DNA of 64,000 nucleotides, from positions 9,300,001-9,364,000 of the forward strand of contig OY756970.1 in the NCBI GenBank assembly GCA_963580455.1, written 5' to 3'. Position numbers and translations under genes: made by a program. This document shows positions 52,518 to 64,000 of the stretch, piece after piece. Origin of the DNA: Euonymus europaeus (Eukaryota > Streptophyta > Magnoliopsida > Celastrales > Celastraceae). The stretch's first letter is position 1, and every line of letters begins with the position of its first letter. Below the pieces are notes generated by a model, which made no database searches, had not been told where the DNA came from, and was given only the letters and a program-made list of their open reading frames with translations.

Positions 52518-55500
52518 TGAGTTGAGCAACTTCGTACTATCAAAGTTGCTCGGTGTACACTTTTTATTGTTCTTATATGTCAAATTTTACGAGTATAAGC
52601 TTCCTAGATTATTTCGACGCCAAAACCCGAACTTTCTATGACAAATGGACAAAACCGTTTAAAACTCTTCCAAAGAGTGAGTTGAGCAACTTCGGACTAT
52701 CAAAGTTGCTCGGTGTACACTTATTATTGTTCTTCTATGTCAAATTTTACGAGTATAAGCTTCCTAGATTATTTCGATGCGAAAACACCTACTTTATAAG
52801 ACAAATAGACAAAAACGTTAAAAGATCCTCCATAGAGATAGTTGAGGAACTTCGAATCATCAAAGTTGCTAGGTGTAAACTTTTTATTGTTCTTCTATGT
52901 CAAATTTCAAGAGCATAAGCTTCCTAGATTATTTCGATGCCAAAACCCCAACTTTCTATGACAAATGGACAAAACCATTTAAAGCTCCTTTATAGAGTGA
53001 GTTGAGCAGCTACGAACTATCAAAGTTGCTCGGTGTACACTATTTATTGTTCTTCTATGTAAAATTTTACGAGCATAAGCTTCCAAGATTATTTCGATGA
53101 GAAAACACCAACTTTATAAGACAAATGGACAAAAACGTTAAAAGATCCTCGATAGAGATACTTGAGGAACTTCGAACTATCAAAGTTGCTCGGTGTACAC
53201 TTTTTATTGTTCATCTATGTCAAATTTTATGAGTATAAGCTTCCTTGAGTATTTGGATGCCAAAACCGCAACTTTCTTATGACAAATGGACAAAACCGTT
53301 TATAGCTCCTCCATAGAGTGAGTTGAGCAACTTCGGACTATCAAAGTTGCTCGGTGTACACTTTTTATTGTTCTTATATGTCAAATTTTACGAGTATAAG
53401 CTTCCTAGATTATTTCGATGCCAAAACCCGAACTTTCTATGACAAATGGACAAAACCGTTCAAAACTCTTCCAAAGAGTGAGTTGAGCAACTTCGGACTA
53501 TCAAAGTTGCTCGGTGTACACTTTTTATTGTTCTTCTATGTCAAATTTTACGAGTATAAGCTTCCTAGATTATTTCGATGCGAAAACACCTACTTTATAA
53601 GACAAATAGACAAAAACGTTAAAAGATCCTCCATAGAGATAGTTGAGGAACTTCGAATCATCAAAGTTGCTCGGTGTACACTTTTTATTGTTCTTCTATG
53701 TCAAATTTTACGAGTATAAGCTTCCTAGATTATTTCGATGCCAAAACCCCAACATTCGATGACAAATGGACAAAACCGTTTAAAGCTCCTCTATAGAGTG
53801 AGTTGAGAAACTTCGGACTATCAAAGTTGCTCGGTGTACACTTTTTATTGTTCTTCTATGTCAAATTTTACGAGTATAAGCTTCCTAGATTATTTCGATG
53901 CCAAAACCCCAACTTTCTATGACAAATGGACAAAACCGTTTAAAGCTCCTCTATAGAGTGAGTTGAGCAACTTCGGAGTATCAAAGTTGCTCGGTGTACA
54001 CTTTTCATTGTTCTTCTATGTCAAATTTTACGAGTATAAGCTTCCTAGATAATTTCGATGCCAAAACCCCATTTTTCGATGACAAATGGACAAAATCGTT
54101 TAAAGCTCCTCTATAAAGTGAGTTGAGCAACTTCGGACTATCAAAGTTTCTCGGTGTACATTTTTTATTGTTCTTCTATGTCAAATTTTACGAGTATAAG
54201 TTTCCTAGATTATTTCGATGACAAAATCCCAACTTTCTATGAAAAATGGACAAAATCGTTTAAAGCTCCTCTATAGAGTGAGTTGAGCAACTTCGGACTA
54301 TCAAAGTTGCTCGGTGTACACTATTTATTGTTCTTCTTTGTTAAATTTTACGAGTATAAGCTTCCTAGATTATTTTGATGCGAAAACACCAACTTTAAAA
54401 GAGAAATGGACAAAAAATTTAAAAGATCCTCCATAGAGATAGTTGAGGAACTTCGAATCATCAAAGTTGCTAGGTGTAAACTTTTTATTGTTCTTCTATG
54501 TCAAATTTTACGAGCATAAGCTTCCTAGATGATTTCGATGCGAAAACACCAACTTTATAAGACAAATGGACAAAAACGTTAAAAGATCCTCCATAGAGAT
54601 AGTTGAGGAACTTCGAACTATCAAAGTTGCTCGGTGTACACTTTTTATTGTTCATCTATGTAAAATTTTACGAGCATAAGCTTCCTAGATTATTTCGATG
54701 AGAAAACACCAACTTTATAAGACAAATGGACAAAAACGTTAAAAGATCCTCGATAGAGATAGTTGAGGAACTTCGAACTATCAAAGTTGCTCGGTGTACA
54801 CTTTTTATTGTTCATCTATGTCAAATTTTATGAGTATAAGCTTCCTTGAGTATTTGGATGCCAAAACTGCAACTTTCTTATGACAAATGGACAAAACCAT
54901 TTATAGCTCCTCCATAGAGTGAGTTGAGCAACTTCGGACTATCAAAGTTGCTCGGTGTACACTTTTTATTGTTCTTATATGTCAAATTTTACGAGTATAA
55001 GCTTCCTAGATTATTTCGATGCCAAAACCCGAACTTTCTATGACAAATGGACAAAACCGTTTAAAACTCTTCCAAAGAGTGAGTTGAGCAACTTCGGACT
55101 ATCAAAGTTGTTCGGTGTACACTTTTTATTGTTCTTCTATGTCAAATTTTATGAGTATAAGCTTCCTAGATTATTTCGATGCGAAAACACCTACTTTATA
55201 AGACAAATAGACAAAAACGTTAAAAGATCCTCCATAGAGATAGTTGAGGAACTTCGAATCATCAAAGTTGCTAGGTGTAAACTTTTTATTGTTCTTCTAT
55301 GTCAAATTTCAAGAGCATAAGCTTCCTAGATTATTTCGATGCCAAAACCCCAACTTTCTATGACAAATGGACAAAACCATTTAAAGCTCCTTTATAGAGT
55401 GAGTTGAGCAACTACGGACTATCAAAGTTGCTCGGTGTACACTATTTATTGTTCTTCTATGTAAAATTTTACGAGCATAAGCTTCCAAGATTATTTCGAT

Positions 55501-57961
55501 GAGAAAACACCAACTTTATAAGACAAATGGACAAAAACGTTAAAAGATCCTCGATAGAGATACTTGAGGAACTTCGAACTATCAAAGTTGCTCGGTGTAC
55601 ACTTTTTATTGTTCATCTATGTCAAATTTTATGAGTATAAGCTTCCTTGAGTATTTGGATGCCAAAACCGCAACTTTCTTATGACAAATGGACAAAACTG
55701 TTTATAGCTCCTCCATAGAGTGAGTTGAGCAACTTCGCACTATCAAAGTTGCTCGGTGTACACTTTTTATTGTTCTTATATGTCAAATTTTACGAGTATA
55801 AGCTTCCCAGATTATTTCGATGCCAAAACCCAAACTTTCTATGACAAATGGACAAAACCGTTTAAAACTCTTCCAAAGAGTGAGTTGGGCAACTTCGGAC
55901 TATCAAAGTTGCTCGGTGTACACTTTTTATTGTTCTTCTATGTCAAATTTTACGAGTATAAGCTTCCTAGATTATTTCGATGCGAAAACACCTACTTTAT
56001 AAGACAAATAGACAAAAACGTTAAAAGATCCTCCATAGAGATAGTTGAGGAACTTCGAATCATCAAAGTTGCTCGGTGTACACTTTTTATTGTTCTTCTA
56101 TGTCAAATTTTACGAGTATAAGCTTCCTGGATTATTTCGATGCCAAAACCCCAACATTCGATGACAAATGGACAAAACCGTTTAAAGCTCCTCTATAGAG
56201 TGAGTTGAGCAACTTCGGACTATCAAAGTTGCTCGGTGTACACTTTTTATTGTTCTTCTATGTCAAATTTTACGAGTATAAGCTTCCTAGATTATTTCGA
56301 TTCCAAAACCCGAACTTTCTATGAAAAATGGACAAAATCGTTTAAAGCTCCTCCATAGAGTGAGTTGAGCAACTTCAGACTATCAAAGTTGCTCGGTGTA
56401 CACTTTTTATTGTTCTTCTATGTCAAATTTTACGAGTATAAGCTTCCTATATTATTTCGATGCGAAAACACCAACTTTATAAGACAAATGGACAAAAACG
56501 TTAAAAGATCTTCCATAGAAATAGTTGAGGAACTTCCAATCATCAGAGTTGCTCGGTGTAAACTTTTTATTGTTCTACTATGTCAAATTTTACGAGTATA
56601 AGCTTCCTAGATTATTTCGATGCTAAAACCCCAACTTTCTATGACAAATGGACAAAACCGTTTAAAGCTCCTCTATAGAGTGAGTTGAGCAACTTCGGAG
56701 TATCAAAGTTGCTCGGTGTACACTTTTTATTGTTCTTCTATGTCAAATTTTACGAGTATAAGCTTCCTAGATAATTTCGATGCCAAAACCCCATTTTTCG
56801 ATGACAAATGGACAAAATCGTTTAAAGCTCCTCTACAAAGTGAGTTGAGCAACTTCGGACTATCAAGGTTGCTCGGTGTACATTTTTTATTGTTCTTCTA
56901 TGTCAAATTTTACGAGTATAAGTTTCCTAGATTATTTCGATGACAAAATCCCAACTTTCTATGAAAAATGGACAAAATCGTTTAAAGCTCCTCTATAGAG
57001 TGAGTTGAGCAACTTCGGACTATCAAAGTTGCTTGGTGTACACTATTTATTGTTCTTCTTTGTTAAATTTTACGAGTATAAGTTTCCTAGATTATTTTGA
57101 TGCGAAAACACCAACTTTAAAAGAGAAATGGACAAAAAATTTAAAAGATCCTCCATAGAGATAGTTGAGGAACTTCGAATCATCAAAGTTGCTAGGTGTA
57201 AACTTTTTATTGTTCTTCTATGTCAAATTTTACGAGCATAAGCTTCCTAGATTATTTCGATGCGAAAACACCAACTTTATAAGACAAATGGACAAAAACG
57301 TTAAAAGATCCTCCATAGAGATAGTTGAGGAATTTCGAATCATCAAAGTTGCTCGGTGTACACTTTTTATTGTTCTTCTTTGTCAAATTTTAAGAGTATA
57401 AGCTTCCTATATTATTTCGATGTGAAAACACCAACTTTATAAGACAAATGGACAAAAACGTTAAAAGATCCTCAATAGAGATAGTTGAGGAACTTCGAAT
57501 CATCAAAGTTGCTCGGTGTACACTTTTTATTGTTCTTCTGTGTCAAATTTCACGAGCATAAGCTTCCTAGATTATTTCGATGCCAAAACCCCAACTTTCT
57601 ATGACAAATGGACAAAACTGTTTAAAGCTCCTCTATAGAGTGAGTTGAGCAACTACGGACTATCAAAGTTGCTCGGTGTACACTATTTATTGTTCTTCTA
57701 TGTAAAATTTTACGAGTATAAGCTTCCTAGATTATTTTGATGCGAAAACACCAACTTTATAAGACAAATGGACAAAAACGTTAAAAGATCCTCCATAGAG
57801 ATAGTTGAGGAACTTCCAATCATCAAAGTTTCTCAGTGTACACTTTTTATTGTTCTTCTATGTCAAATTTTACGAGTATAAGCTTCCTTGAGTATTTGGA
57901 TACCAAAACCGCAACTTTCTTATGACTAATGGACAAAACCGTTTATAGCTCCTCCATAGAG
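52518..57961 (+). repeat. 34-unit HOR (5,444 bp), copy 2
   Basis: Ends sharply near 57,961, where copy 1 continues gtgagttgagc and this copy has gaaagttgagg, the entry to block G. Private changes include cctagatgatttcg near 54,525 and gttgttcggtg near 55,110. The variant agtgtacac with ggataccaaaacc and gactaatgg near 52,392-52,490 is repeated near 57,836-57,934. Confidence 0.87.
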
Positions 57962-58359
57962 AAAGTTGAGGAACTTCGAATCATCAAAGTTCCTCGGTGT
58001 ACATTTTTTATTGTTCTTCTATGTCAAATTTTACGAGTATAAGCTTCCTAGATTATTTCGATGCGAAAACACCAACTTTATAAGACAAATAGACAAAAAC
58101 GTTAAAAGCTCCTCCATAGAGACAGTTGAGCAACTTCGGACTATCAAAGTTGCTTGGTGTACACTTTTTATTGTTCTTCTATGTCAAATTTTACGAATAT
58201 AAGCTTCCTAGATTATTTCGATTCCAAAACCCCAACTTTCTATGAAAAATGGACAAAATCGTTTAAAGCTCCTCCATAGAGTAAGTTGAGCAACTTCAGA
58301 CTATCAAAGTTGCTCGGTGTACACTTTTTATTGTTCTTCTATGTCAAATTTTACGAGTA

Positions 58360-59160
58360 TAAGCTTCCTATACTATTTCGATGCGAAAACACCAACTTTA
58401 TAAGACAAATGGACAAAAACGTTAAAAGATCCTCCATAGAGATAGTTGAGGAACTTCGAATCATCAAAGTTTGCTCGGTATACACTTTTTATTCTTCTTT
58501 TCTTTCAAATTTTACGAGTATATGCTTTCTGGATTATTTTGATGCCAAAACCACAACTATCAATTACAAATGGACAAAACCGTTAAAAGCTACTTCATAG
58601 TGAGAGTTGTGCAATTCCGGACCATCAATGTTGCTCGGTGTACACTTTTTATTGTTCTTCTATGTCAAATTTTACGTGTATAAGCTTTCTAGATTATTTC
58701 GATGCCAAAACCCGAACTTTCTATGACAAATGGACAAAACCGTTTAAAGCTCCTCCTTAGAGTGAGTTTAGCAACTTCGGACTGTCAAAGTTGCTCGGTG
58801 TACACTTTTTATTGTTCTTCTATGTCAAATTTTACGAGTATAAGCTTCCTAGATTATTTGGATGCCAAAACCGCAACTTTCTTATGACAAATGGAAAAAA
58901 CCGTTTATAGCTCCTCCATAGAGTGAGTTGAGCAACTTCGGACTATCAAAGTTGCTCGGTGTACACTTTTTATTGTTCTTCTATGTCAAATTACCGAGCA
59001 TAAGCTTCCTAGATTATTTCGATGCCAAAATCCCAACTTTCTATGACAAATGGACAAAACCGTTTAAAGCTCCTCTATAAAGTGAGTTGACCAACTACGG
59101 ACTATCAAAGTTGCTCAGTGTACACTTTTTATTGTACTTCTATTTCAAATTTTACGAGTA
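58360..59160 (+). repeat. Five-unit module shared with 1.7-2.5 kb, right copy
   Basis: Same order of rare variants as the module near 1.7 kb, including the extra T near 58,471. Differences are few but more than in the recent HOR copies (gtatacac, tctttcaaatt, tttagcaac, and a one-base-shorter aaattaccgagc near 58,990). Confidence 0.8.
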
Positions 59161-59489
59161 TAAGCTTCCTAGATTATTTCGATGCCAAAACCCCAACTTT
59201 CTATGACAAATGGACAAAACCGTTTAAAGCTCCTCCATAGAGTGAGTTGAGCAACTGCGGACTATCAAAGTTGCTCGGTGTACACTTTTTATTGTTCTTC
59301 TATGTCAAATTTTACGAGGATAAGCTTCCTAGATTATTTCGATGCCAAAACCCCAACTATCAATGACAAATGGACAAAACCGTTAAAAGCTACTTCATAG
59401 TTAGAGTTGAGCAATTCCGGACCATCAAAGTGTCTCGGTGTACACTTTTTATTGTTCTTCTATGTCAAATTTCACGAGCATAAGCTTCC

Positions 59490-60770
59490 AAGATTATTTC
59501 GATGCCAAAACCCCAACTTTCTATGACAAATGGACAAAACCGTTTAAAGATCCTCCGTAGAATGAGTTGACCAACTTCGGACTATCAAAGTTGCTCGGTG
59601 TACACTTTTTATTTTTCTTCCATGTCAAATTTCACGAGCATAAGCTTCCTAGATTATTTCGATGCCAAAACCCCAACTATCAATGACAAATGTACAAAAC
59701 CGTTAAAAACTACTTCATCGTTAGAGTTGAGCAAATTCGGACAATCAAAGTAGCTCGGTGTACACTTTTTATTGTTCTTCTATGTAAAATTTCACGAGCA
59801 TAAGCTTCTTAGATTATTTCGATGCCAAAACCCCAACTTTCTATGACAAATGGACAAAACCGTTTAAAGCTCCTCTATAGAGTGAGTTGAGTAACTACGT
59901 GCTATCAAAGTTGCTCGGTGTACACTTTTTATTGTTCTTCTATGTCAAATTTTACGAGGATAAGCTTCCTGGATTATTTGGATGCCAAAACCGCAACTTT
60001 CTTATAACAAATGGACAAAACCGTTTATAGCTCCTCCATAGAGTGAGTTGAGCAACTTCGGCCTATCAAAGTTGCTCGGTGTACACTTTTTATTGTTCTT
60101 CTATGTCAAATTTCACGAGCATAAGATTCCTAGATTATTTCGATGCCAAAACCCCAACTTTCAATAACAAATGGATAAAACCGTTTAAAGCTCCTCTATA
60201 GAGTGAGTTGAGCAACTACGGACTATCAAAGTTGCTCGATGTACACTTTTTATTGTTCTTCTATTTCAAATTTTACGAGTATAAACTTCCTAGATTATTT
60301 CGATGCCGAAACCCCAACTTTCTATGAAAAATGGACAAAATCGTTTAAAGCTCCTCCATAGAGTGAGTTGAGGATCTTCGAATCATCAAAGTTGCTCGGT
60401 GTACACTTTTTATTGTTCTTTTCTGTCAAATTTTACGAGTATATGGTTCCTGGATTATTTTGATGCCAAAACCCCAACTATCAATGATAAATGGACAATA
60501 CCGTTAAAAGCTACTTCACAGTGAGAGTTGAGCAATTCCGGACCATCAATGTTGCTCGGTGTACAATTTTTATTGTTCTTCTATGTCAAATTTTTCGATT
60601 ATAATTTTCCTAGATTATTTCGATGCCAAAACCCGAACTTTATATGACAAATGGAAAAAACCGTTTAAAGATCCTCCGTAGAGTGAGTTGAGCAACTTTG
60701 GACTATCAAAGTTGCTCGGTGTACACTTTTTATTGTTCTTCTATGTCAAATTTTACGAGTATAAGCTTCC
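59490..60770 (+). repeat. 11-unit offset repeat (1,761 bp), left segment
   Basis: Eight units from gatcctccgtag/aatgagttgacc to the ttcgattataattttcc unit recur 1,761 bp downstream with several single-base differences (e.g. gaggatcttc/gaggaacttc). Sequence before and after does not match at this offset. Confidence 0.8.
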
Positions 60771-61250
60771 TAGATTATTTCGATGCGAAAACACCAACTT
60801 TATAAGACAAATTGACAAAAACGTTAAAAGATCCTCCATAGAGATAGTTGAGGAACTTCGAATCATCAAAGTTGCTCGGTGTACACTTTTTATTATTCTT
60901 TTCTGTCAAATTTTACGAGTATATGCTTCCAGGATTATTTTGATGCCAAAACCCCAACTATCAATGACAAATGGACAAAACCGTTAAAAGCTACTTTACA
61001 GTGAGAGTTGAGCAATTCCGGACCATCAATGTTGCTCGGTGTACACTTTCTATTGTTCTTCTATGTCAAATTTTACGAGGATAAGCTTCCTGGATTATTT
61101 CGATGCCAAAACCCCAACTTTCTTTGATAAATGGACAAAACCGTTTAAAGCACCTCTATAGAGTGAGTTGAGCAACTACGGACTATAAAAGTTGCTCAGT
61201 GTTCACTTTTTATTGTTCTTCTATTTCAAATTCTACGAGTATAAGCTTCC

Positions 61251-62531
61251 TAGATTATTTCGATGCCAAAACCCCAACTTTCTATGACAAATGGACAAAA
61301 CCGTTTAAAGATCCTCCGTAGAATGAGTTGACCAACTTCGGACTATCAAAGTTGCTCGGTGTACACTTTTTATTTTTCTTCTATGTCAAATTTCACGAGC
61401 ATAAGCTTCCTAGATTATTTCGATGCCAAAACCCCAACTATCAATGACAAATGGACAAAACCGTTAAAAACTACTTCATCGTTAGAGTTGAGCAATTTCG
61501 GACAATCAAAGTTGCTCGGTGTACACTTTTTATTGTTCTTCTATGTAAAATTTCATGAGCATAAGCTTCTTAGATTATTTCGATGCCAAAACCCCAACTT
61601 TCTATGACAAATGGACAAAACCGTTTAAAGCTCCTCTATAGAGTGAGTTGAGTAACTACGGACTATCAAAGTTGCTCGGTGTACACTTTTTATTGTTCTT
61701 CTATGTCAAATTTTACGAGGATAAGCTTCCTGGATTATTTGGATGCCAAAACCGCAACTTTCTTATAACAAATGGACAAAACCGTTTATAGCTCCTCCAT
61801 AGAGTGTGTTGAGCAACTTCGGCCTATCAAAGTTGCTCGGTGTACACTTTTTATTGTTCTTCTATGTCAAATTTCACGAGCATAAGATTCCTAGATTATT
61901 TCGATGGCAAAACCCCAACTTTCAATAACAAATGGACAAAACCGTTTAAAGCTCCTCTATAGAGTGAGTTGAGCAACTACGGACTATCAAAGTTGCTCGA
62001 TGTACACTTTTCATTGTTCTTCTATTTCAAATTTTACGAGTATAAACTTCCTAGATTATTTCGATGCCGAAACCCCAATTTTCTATGAAAAATGGACAAA
62101 ATCGTTTAAAGCTCCTCCATAGAGTGAGTTGAGGAACTTCGAATCATCAAAGTTGCTCGGTGTACACTTTTTATTGTTCTTTTCTGTCAAATTTTACGAG
62201 TATATGGTTCCTGGATTATTTTGATGCCAAAACCCCAACTATCAATGACAAATGGACAAAACCATTAAAAGCTACTTCACAGTGAGAGTTGAGCAATTCC
62301 GGACCATCAATGTTGCTCGGTGTACACTTTTTATTGTTCTTCTATGTCAAATTTTTCGATTGTAATTTTCCTAGATTATTTCGATGCCAAAACCCGAACT
62401 TTCTATGACAAATGGATAAAACCGTTTAAAGATCCTCCGTAGAGTGAGTTGAGCAACTTCGGACTATCAAAGTTGCTCGGTGTACACTTTTTATTGTTCT
62501 TCTATGTCAAATTTTACGAGTATAAGCTTCC
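61251..62531 (+). repeat. 11-unit offset repeat (1,761 bp), right segment
   Basis: Counterpart of 59.5-60.8 kb. After about 62,531 it continues with the ggatgccaaaaccgc form, where the left segment has a form B unit. Private changes include gatggcaaaacc near 61,905. Confidence 0.8.
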
Positions 62532-64000
62532 TAGATTATTTGGATGCCAAAACCGCAACTTTCTTATGACAAATGGACAAAACTGTTTATAGCTCCTCCA
62601 TAGAGTGAGTTGAGCAACTTCGGACTACCAAAGTTGCTCAGTGTACACTTTTTATTGTTCTTCTATGTCAAATTTCACGAGCATAAGATACCTAGATTAT
62701 TTGGATGCCAAAACCGCAACTTTCTTATCACAAATGGACAAAATCGTTTATAGCTCCTCCATAGAGTGAGTTGGGCAACTTCGGACTATCAAAGTTGCTC
62801 GGTGTACACTTTTTATTGTTCTTCTATGTCAAATTTTACGAGTATAAGCTTCCTAGATTATTTGGATGCCAAAACCGCAACTTTCTTATAACAAATGGAC
62901 AAAACCGTTTATAGCTCCTCCATAGAGTGAGTTGACCAACTTCGGACTATCAAAGTTGCTCGGCGTACATTGTTTATTGTTCTTCTTTATCAAAATTTAC
63001 GAGTATAAGCTTCCTAGATTATTTCGATGCGAAAACACCAACTTTATAAGACAAATGGACAAAAACGTTAAAAGATCCTCCATAGACATAGTTGAGGAAC
63101 TTCGAATCATCAAAGTTGCTCGGTGTACACTTTTTATTGTTCTTTTCTGTCAAATTTTACGAGTATATGCTTCCTGGATTATTTTGATGCCAAAACGCCA
63201 ACTATCAATTACAAATGGACAAAACCGTTAAAAGCTACTTCACAGTGAGAGTTGAGCAATTCCGGACCATCAATGTTGCTCGGTGTACACATTTTATTGT
63301 TCTTCTACGTCAAATTTTACGAGTATAACCTTCCTAGATTATTTGGATGCCAAAACCGCAACTTTCTTATAACAAATGGACAAAACCGTTTATAGCTCCT
63401 CCATAGAGTGAGTTGAGCAACTTCGGACTATCAAAGTTGCTCGGTGTACACTTTTTATTGTTCTTCTATGTCAAATTTCACGAGCATAAGATACCTAGAT
63501 TATTTTGATGCCAAAACCCCAACTTTCTATGACAAATGGACAAAACCGTTTAAAGATCCTCCGTAGAGTGAGTTGAGCAACTACGGACTATCAAAGATGC
63601 TCGGTGTACACTTTTTATTGTTCTTCTATGTCAAATTTTTCAATTATAATTTTCCTAGATTATTTCGATGCCAAAACCCGAACTTTCTATGACAAACGGA
63701 CAAAATCGTTTAAAGCTCCTCCATAGAGTGAGTTGAGCAACTTCGGACTATCAAAGTTGCTCGGTGTACACTTTTTATTGTTCTTCTATGTCAAATTTTA
63801 CGAGTATAAGCTTCCTAGATTATTTCGATGCCAAAAACCCAACTTTATATAAAATATGAACAAAATCGTTTAAAGCTCCTCCATAGAGTGAGTTGAGCAA
63901 CTTCGGACTATCAAAGTTGCTCGGTGTACACTTTTTATTGTTCTTCTATGTCAAATTTTACGAGTATAAGCTTTCTATATTATTCCAATGCGAAAACACC

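Larger units (their letters stand above)
46030..57961 (+). repeat. Block F: nested 15-unit and 34-unit HOR
   Basis: Marker units with gttcttatatgtc lie at 47,109, 47,910, 49,511, 50,312, 52,553, 53,354, 54,955 and 55,756. Long spacings alternate 2,402 and 3,042 bp (15 and 19 units), giving a 5,444-bp (34-unit) superperiod. Form B is rich here, about 14 of 34 units in the second copy. A gatgagaaaacacc variant of form B is private to this block. Confidence 0.85.
1..64000 (+). repeat. Satellite array, ~160-bp monomer, spans the whole window
   Basis: The motif ttgctcggtgtacac recurs about every 160 bases from the first line to the last, always on the + strand. I count about 399-400 units from the spacing. 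There is no unique sequence, inversion or inserted element, and both ends of the window lie inside the array. Spacings are almost always 160 or 161, so unit length is tightly held. The consensus I built by eye is 160 bp with 59 G+C (about 37%). Known of the type: megabase arrays of 150-180 bp monomers form the centromeres of many plants and some animals and carry the CENH3/CENP-A nucleosomes. Inferred: this is centromeric or pericentromeric DNA. I do not recognise the family; a subtelomeric or knob satellite is the main alternative. No gene is present. Confidence 0.98.
57962..64000 (+). repeat. Block G: heterogeneous, form-A-rich satellite
   Basis: About 38 units with more scattered single-base variation and only about five form B units. 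Subtypes rare elsewhere are common here: cactatcaatgacaaatgg-like units, attttcctagatt with a ttcgattataa core, tttcacgagcataag, gaggataagc, and gttgaccaac. An 11-unit offset repeat is present. The lower homogeneity fits older or edge-of-array satellite, but the array edge itself is not in the window. Confidence 0.78.

Noticed and set aside
1..64000. CRISPR array
   Set aside because: The period is 160 bp and the whole unit is conserved, with no short repeat alternating with unique spacers and no cas genes.
1..64000. Primate alpha satellite or another named satellite
   Set aside because: The unit is 160 bp, not 171, and the sequence does not resemble alpha satellite. I considered several plant centromere families but cannot match any from memory, so no name is given.
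1..64000. Ribosomal DNA spacer subrepeats
   Set aside because: No rRNA gene, promoter or other spacer sequence appears in 64 kb, and the array is far longer than a spacer.
1..64000. tRNA genes or pol III boxes within the unit
   Set aside because: No cloverleaf, and no correctly spaced A and B boxes were seen in the consensus. T runs of five or six are part of the AT-rich core.

Overview
The whole 64 kb window is one uninterrupted block of tandem satellite DNA. I find no protein-coding gene, RNA gene, transposon, CRISPR array or unique sequence. A unit of about 160 bp (161 bp in some subtypes; the consensus I assembled by eye is about 37% GC) is repeated head to tail, always in the same orientation, roughly 399-400 times. 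This is eukaryotic centromeric or pericentromeric heterochromatin in character. The unit length is typical of many plant centromere satellites, so a plant is my best guess, but some animals have similar arrays and I do not recognise the family by name.

Each unit has two parts. A core of about 75 bp runs from ttgctcggtgtacac to ttatttcgatg and is nearly invariant. It contains the 8-bp palindrome GTGTACAC and, in most units, a HindIII site (AAGCTT). The other part, about 85 bp, comes in two main forms. Form A has gatgccaaaacccc, accgtttaaagctcc and gagcaacttcggac. Form B has gatgcgaaaacacc, acgttaaaagatcc and gaggaacttcgaatc. Minor forms include a 161-bp form with aactttcttatgac and a form with gctacttcatagtgag. 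An inverted repeat with 9-bp arms sits where the variable part meets the core.

Layout by higher-order repeat (HOR): (A) 1-6,820 is a mosaic with a 2,565-bp (16-unit) duplication and a 1,122-bp (7-unit) tandem HOR. (B) 6,820-9,698 is a scrambled relative of the next block. (C) 9,699-19,787 holds three near-identical copies of a 3,363-bp (21-unit) HOR, followed by a 960-bp (6-unit) duplication to about 20,820. (D) About 20,820-35,070 is a 2,882-bp (18-unit) HOR, which looks like C minus three units. Its copies have lost 2, 10, or 1+2 whole units, and part of it is repeated at a 6,565-bp (41-unit) offset. (E) About 35,070-46,030 is a mosaic containing a 1,920-bp (12-unit) tandem duplication. (F) About 46,030-57,961 contains a 2,402-bp (15-unit) duplication nested in a 5,444-bp (34-unit) tandem duplication. 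(G) 57,962-64,000 is more heterogeneous, poor in form B, and has an 11-unit (1,761-bp) offset repeat.

Nothing here works as genes in an operon. What the window records is satellite evolution: unequal exchange in register (copies differ by whole units, with hybrid units at the joins), recent amplification of large blocks, and older, more diverged material at the two ends. The many short open frames are by-products of the repeat, because the same core is read in all three frames. Block boundaries and identities were judged by eye, and each breakpoint is only resolved to within the identical core (tens of bases).
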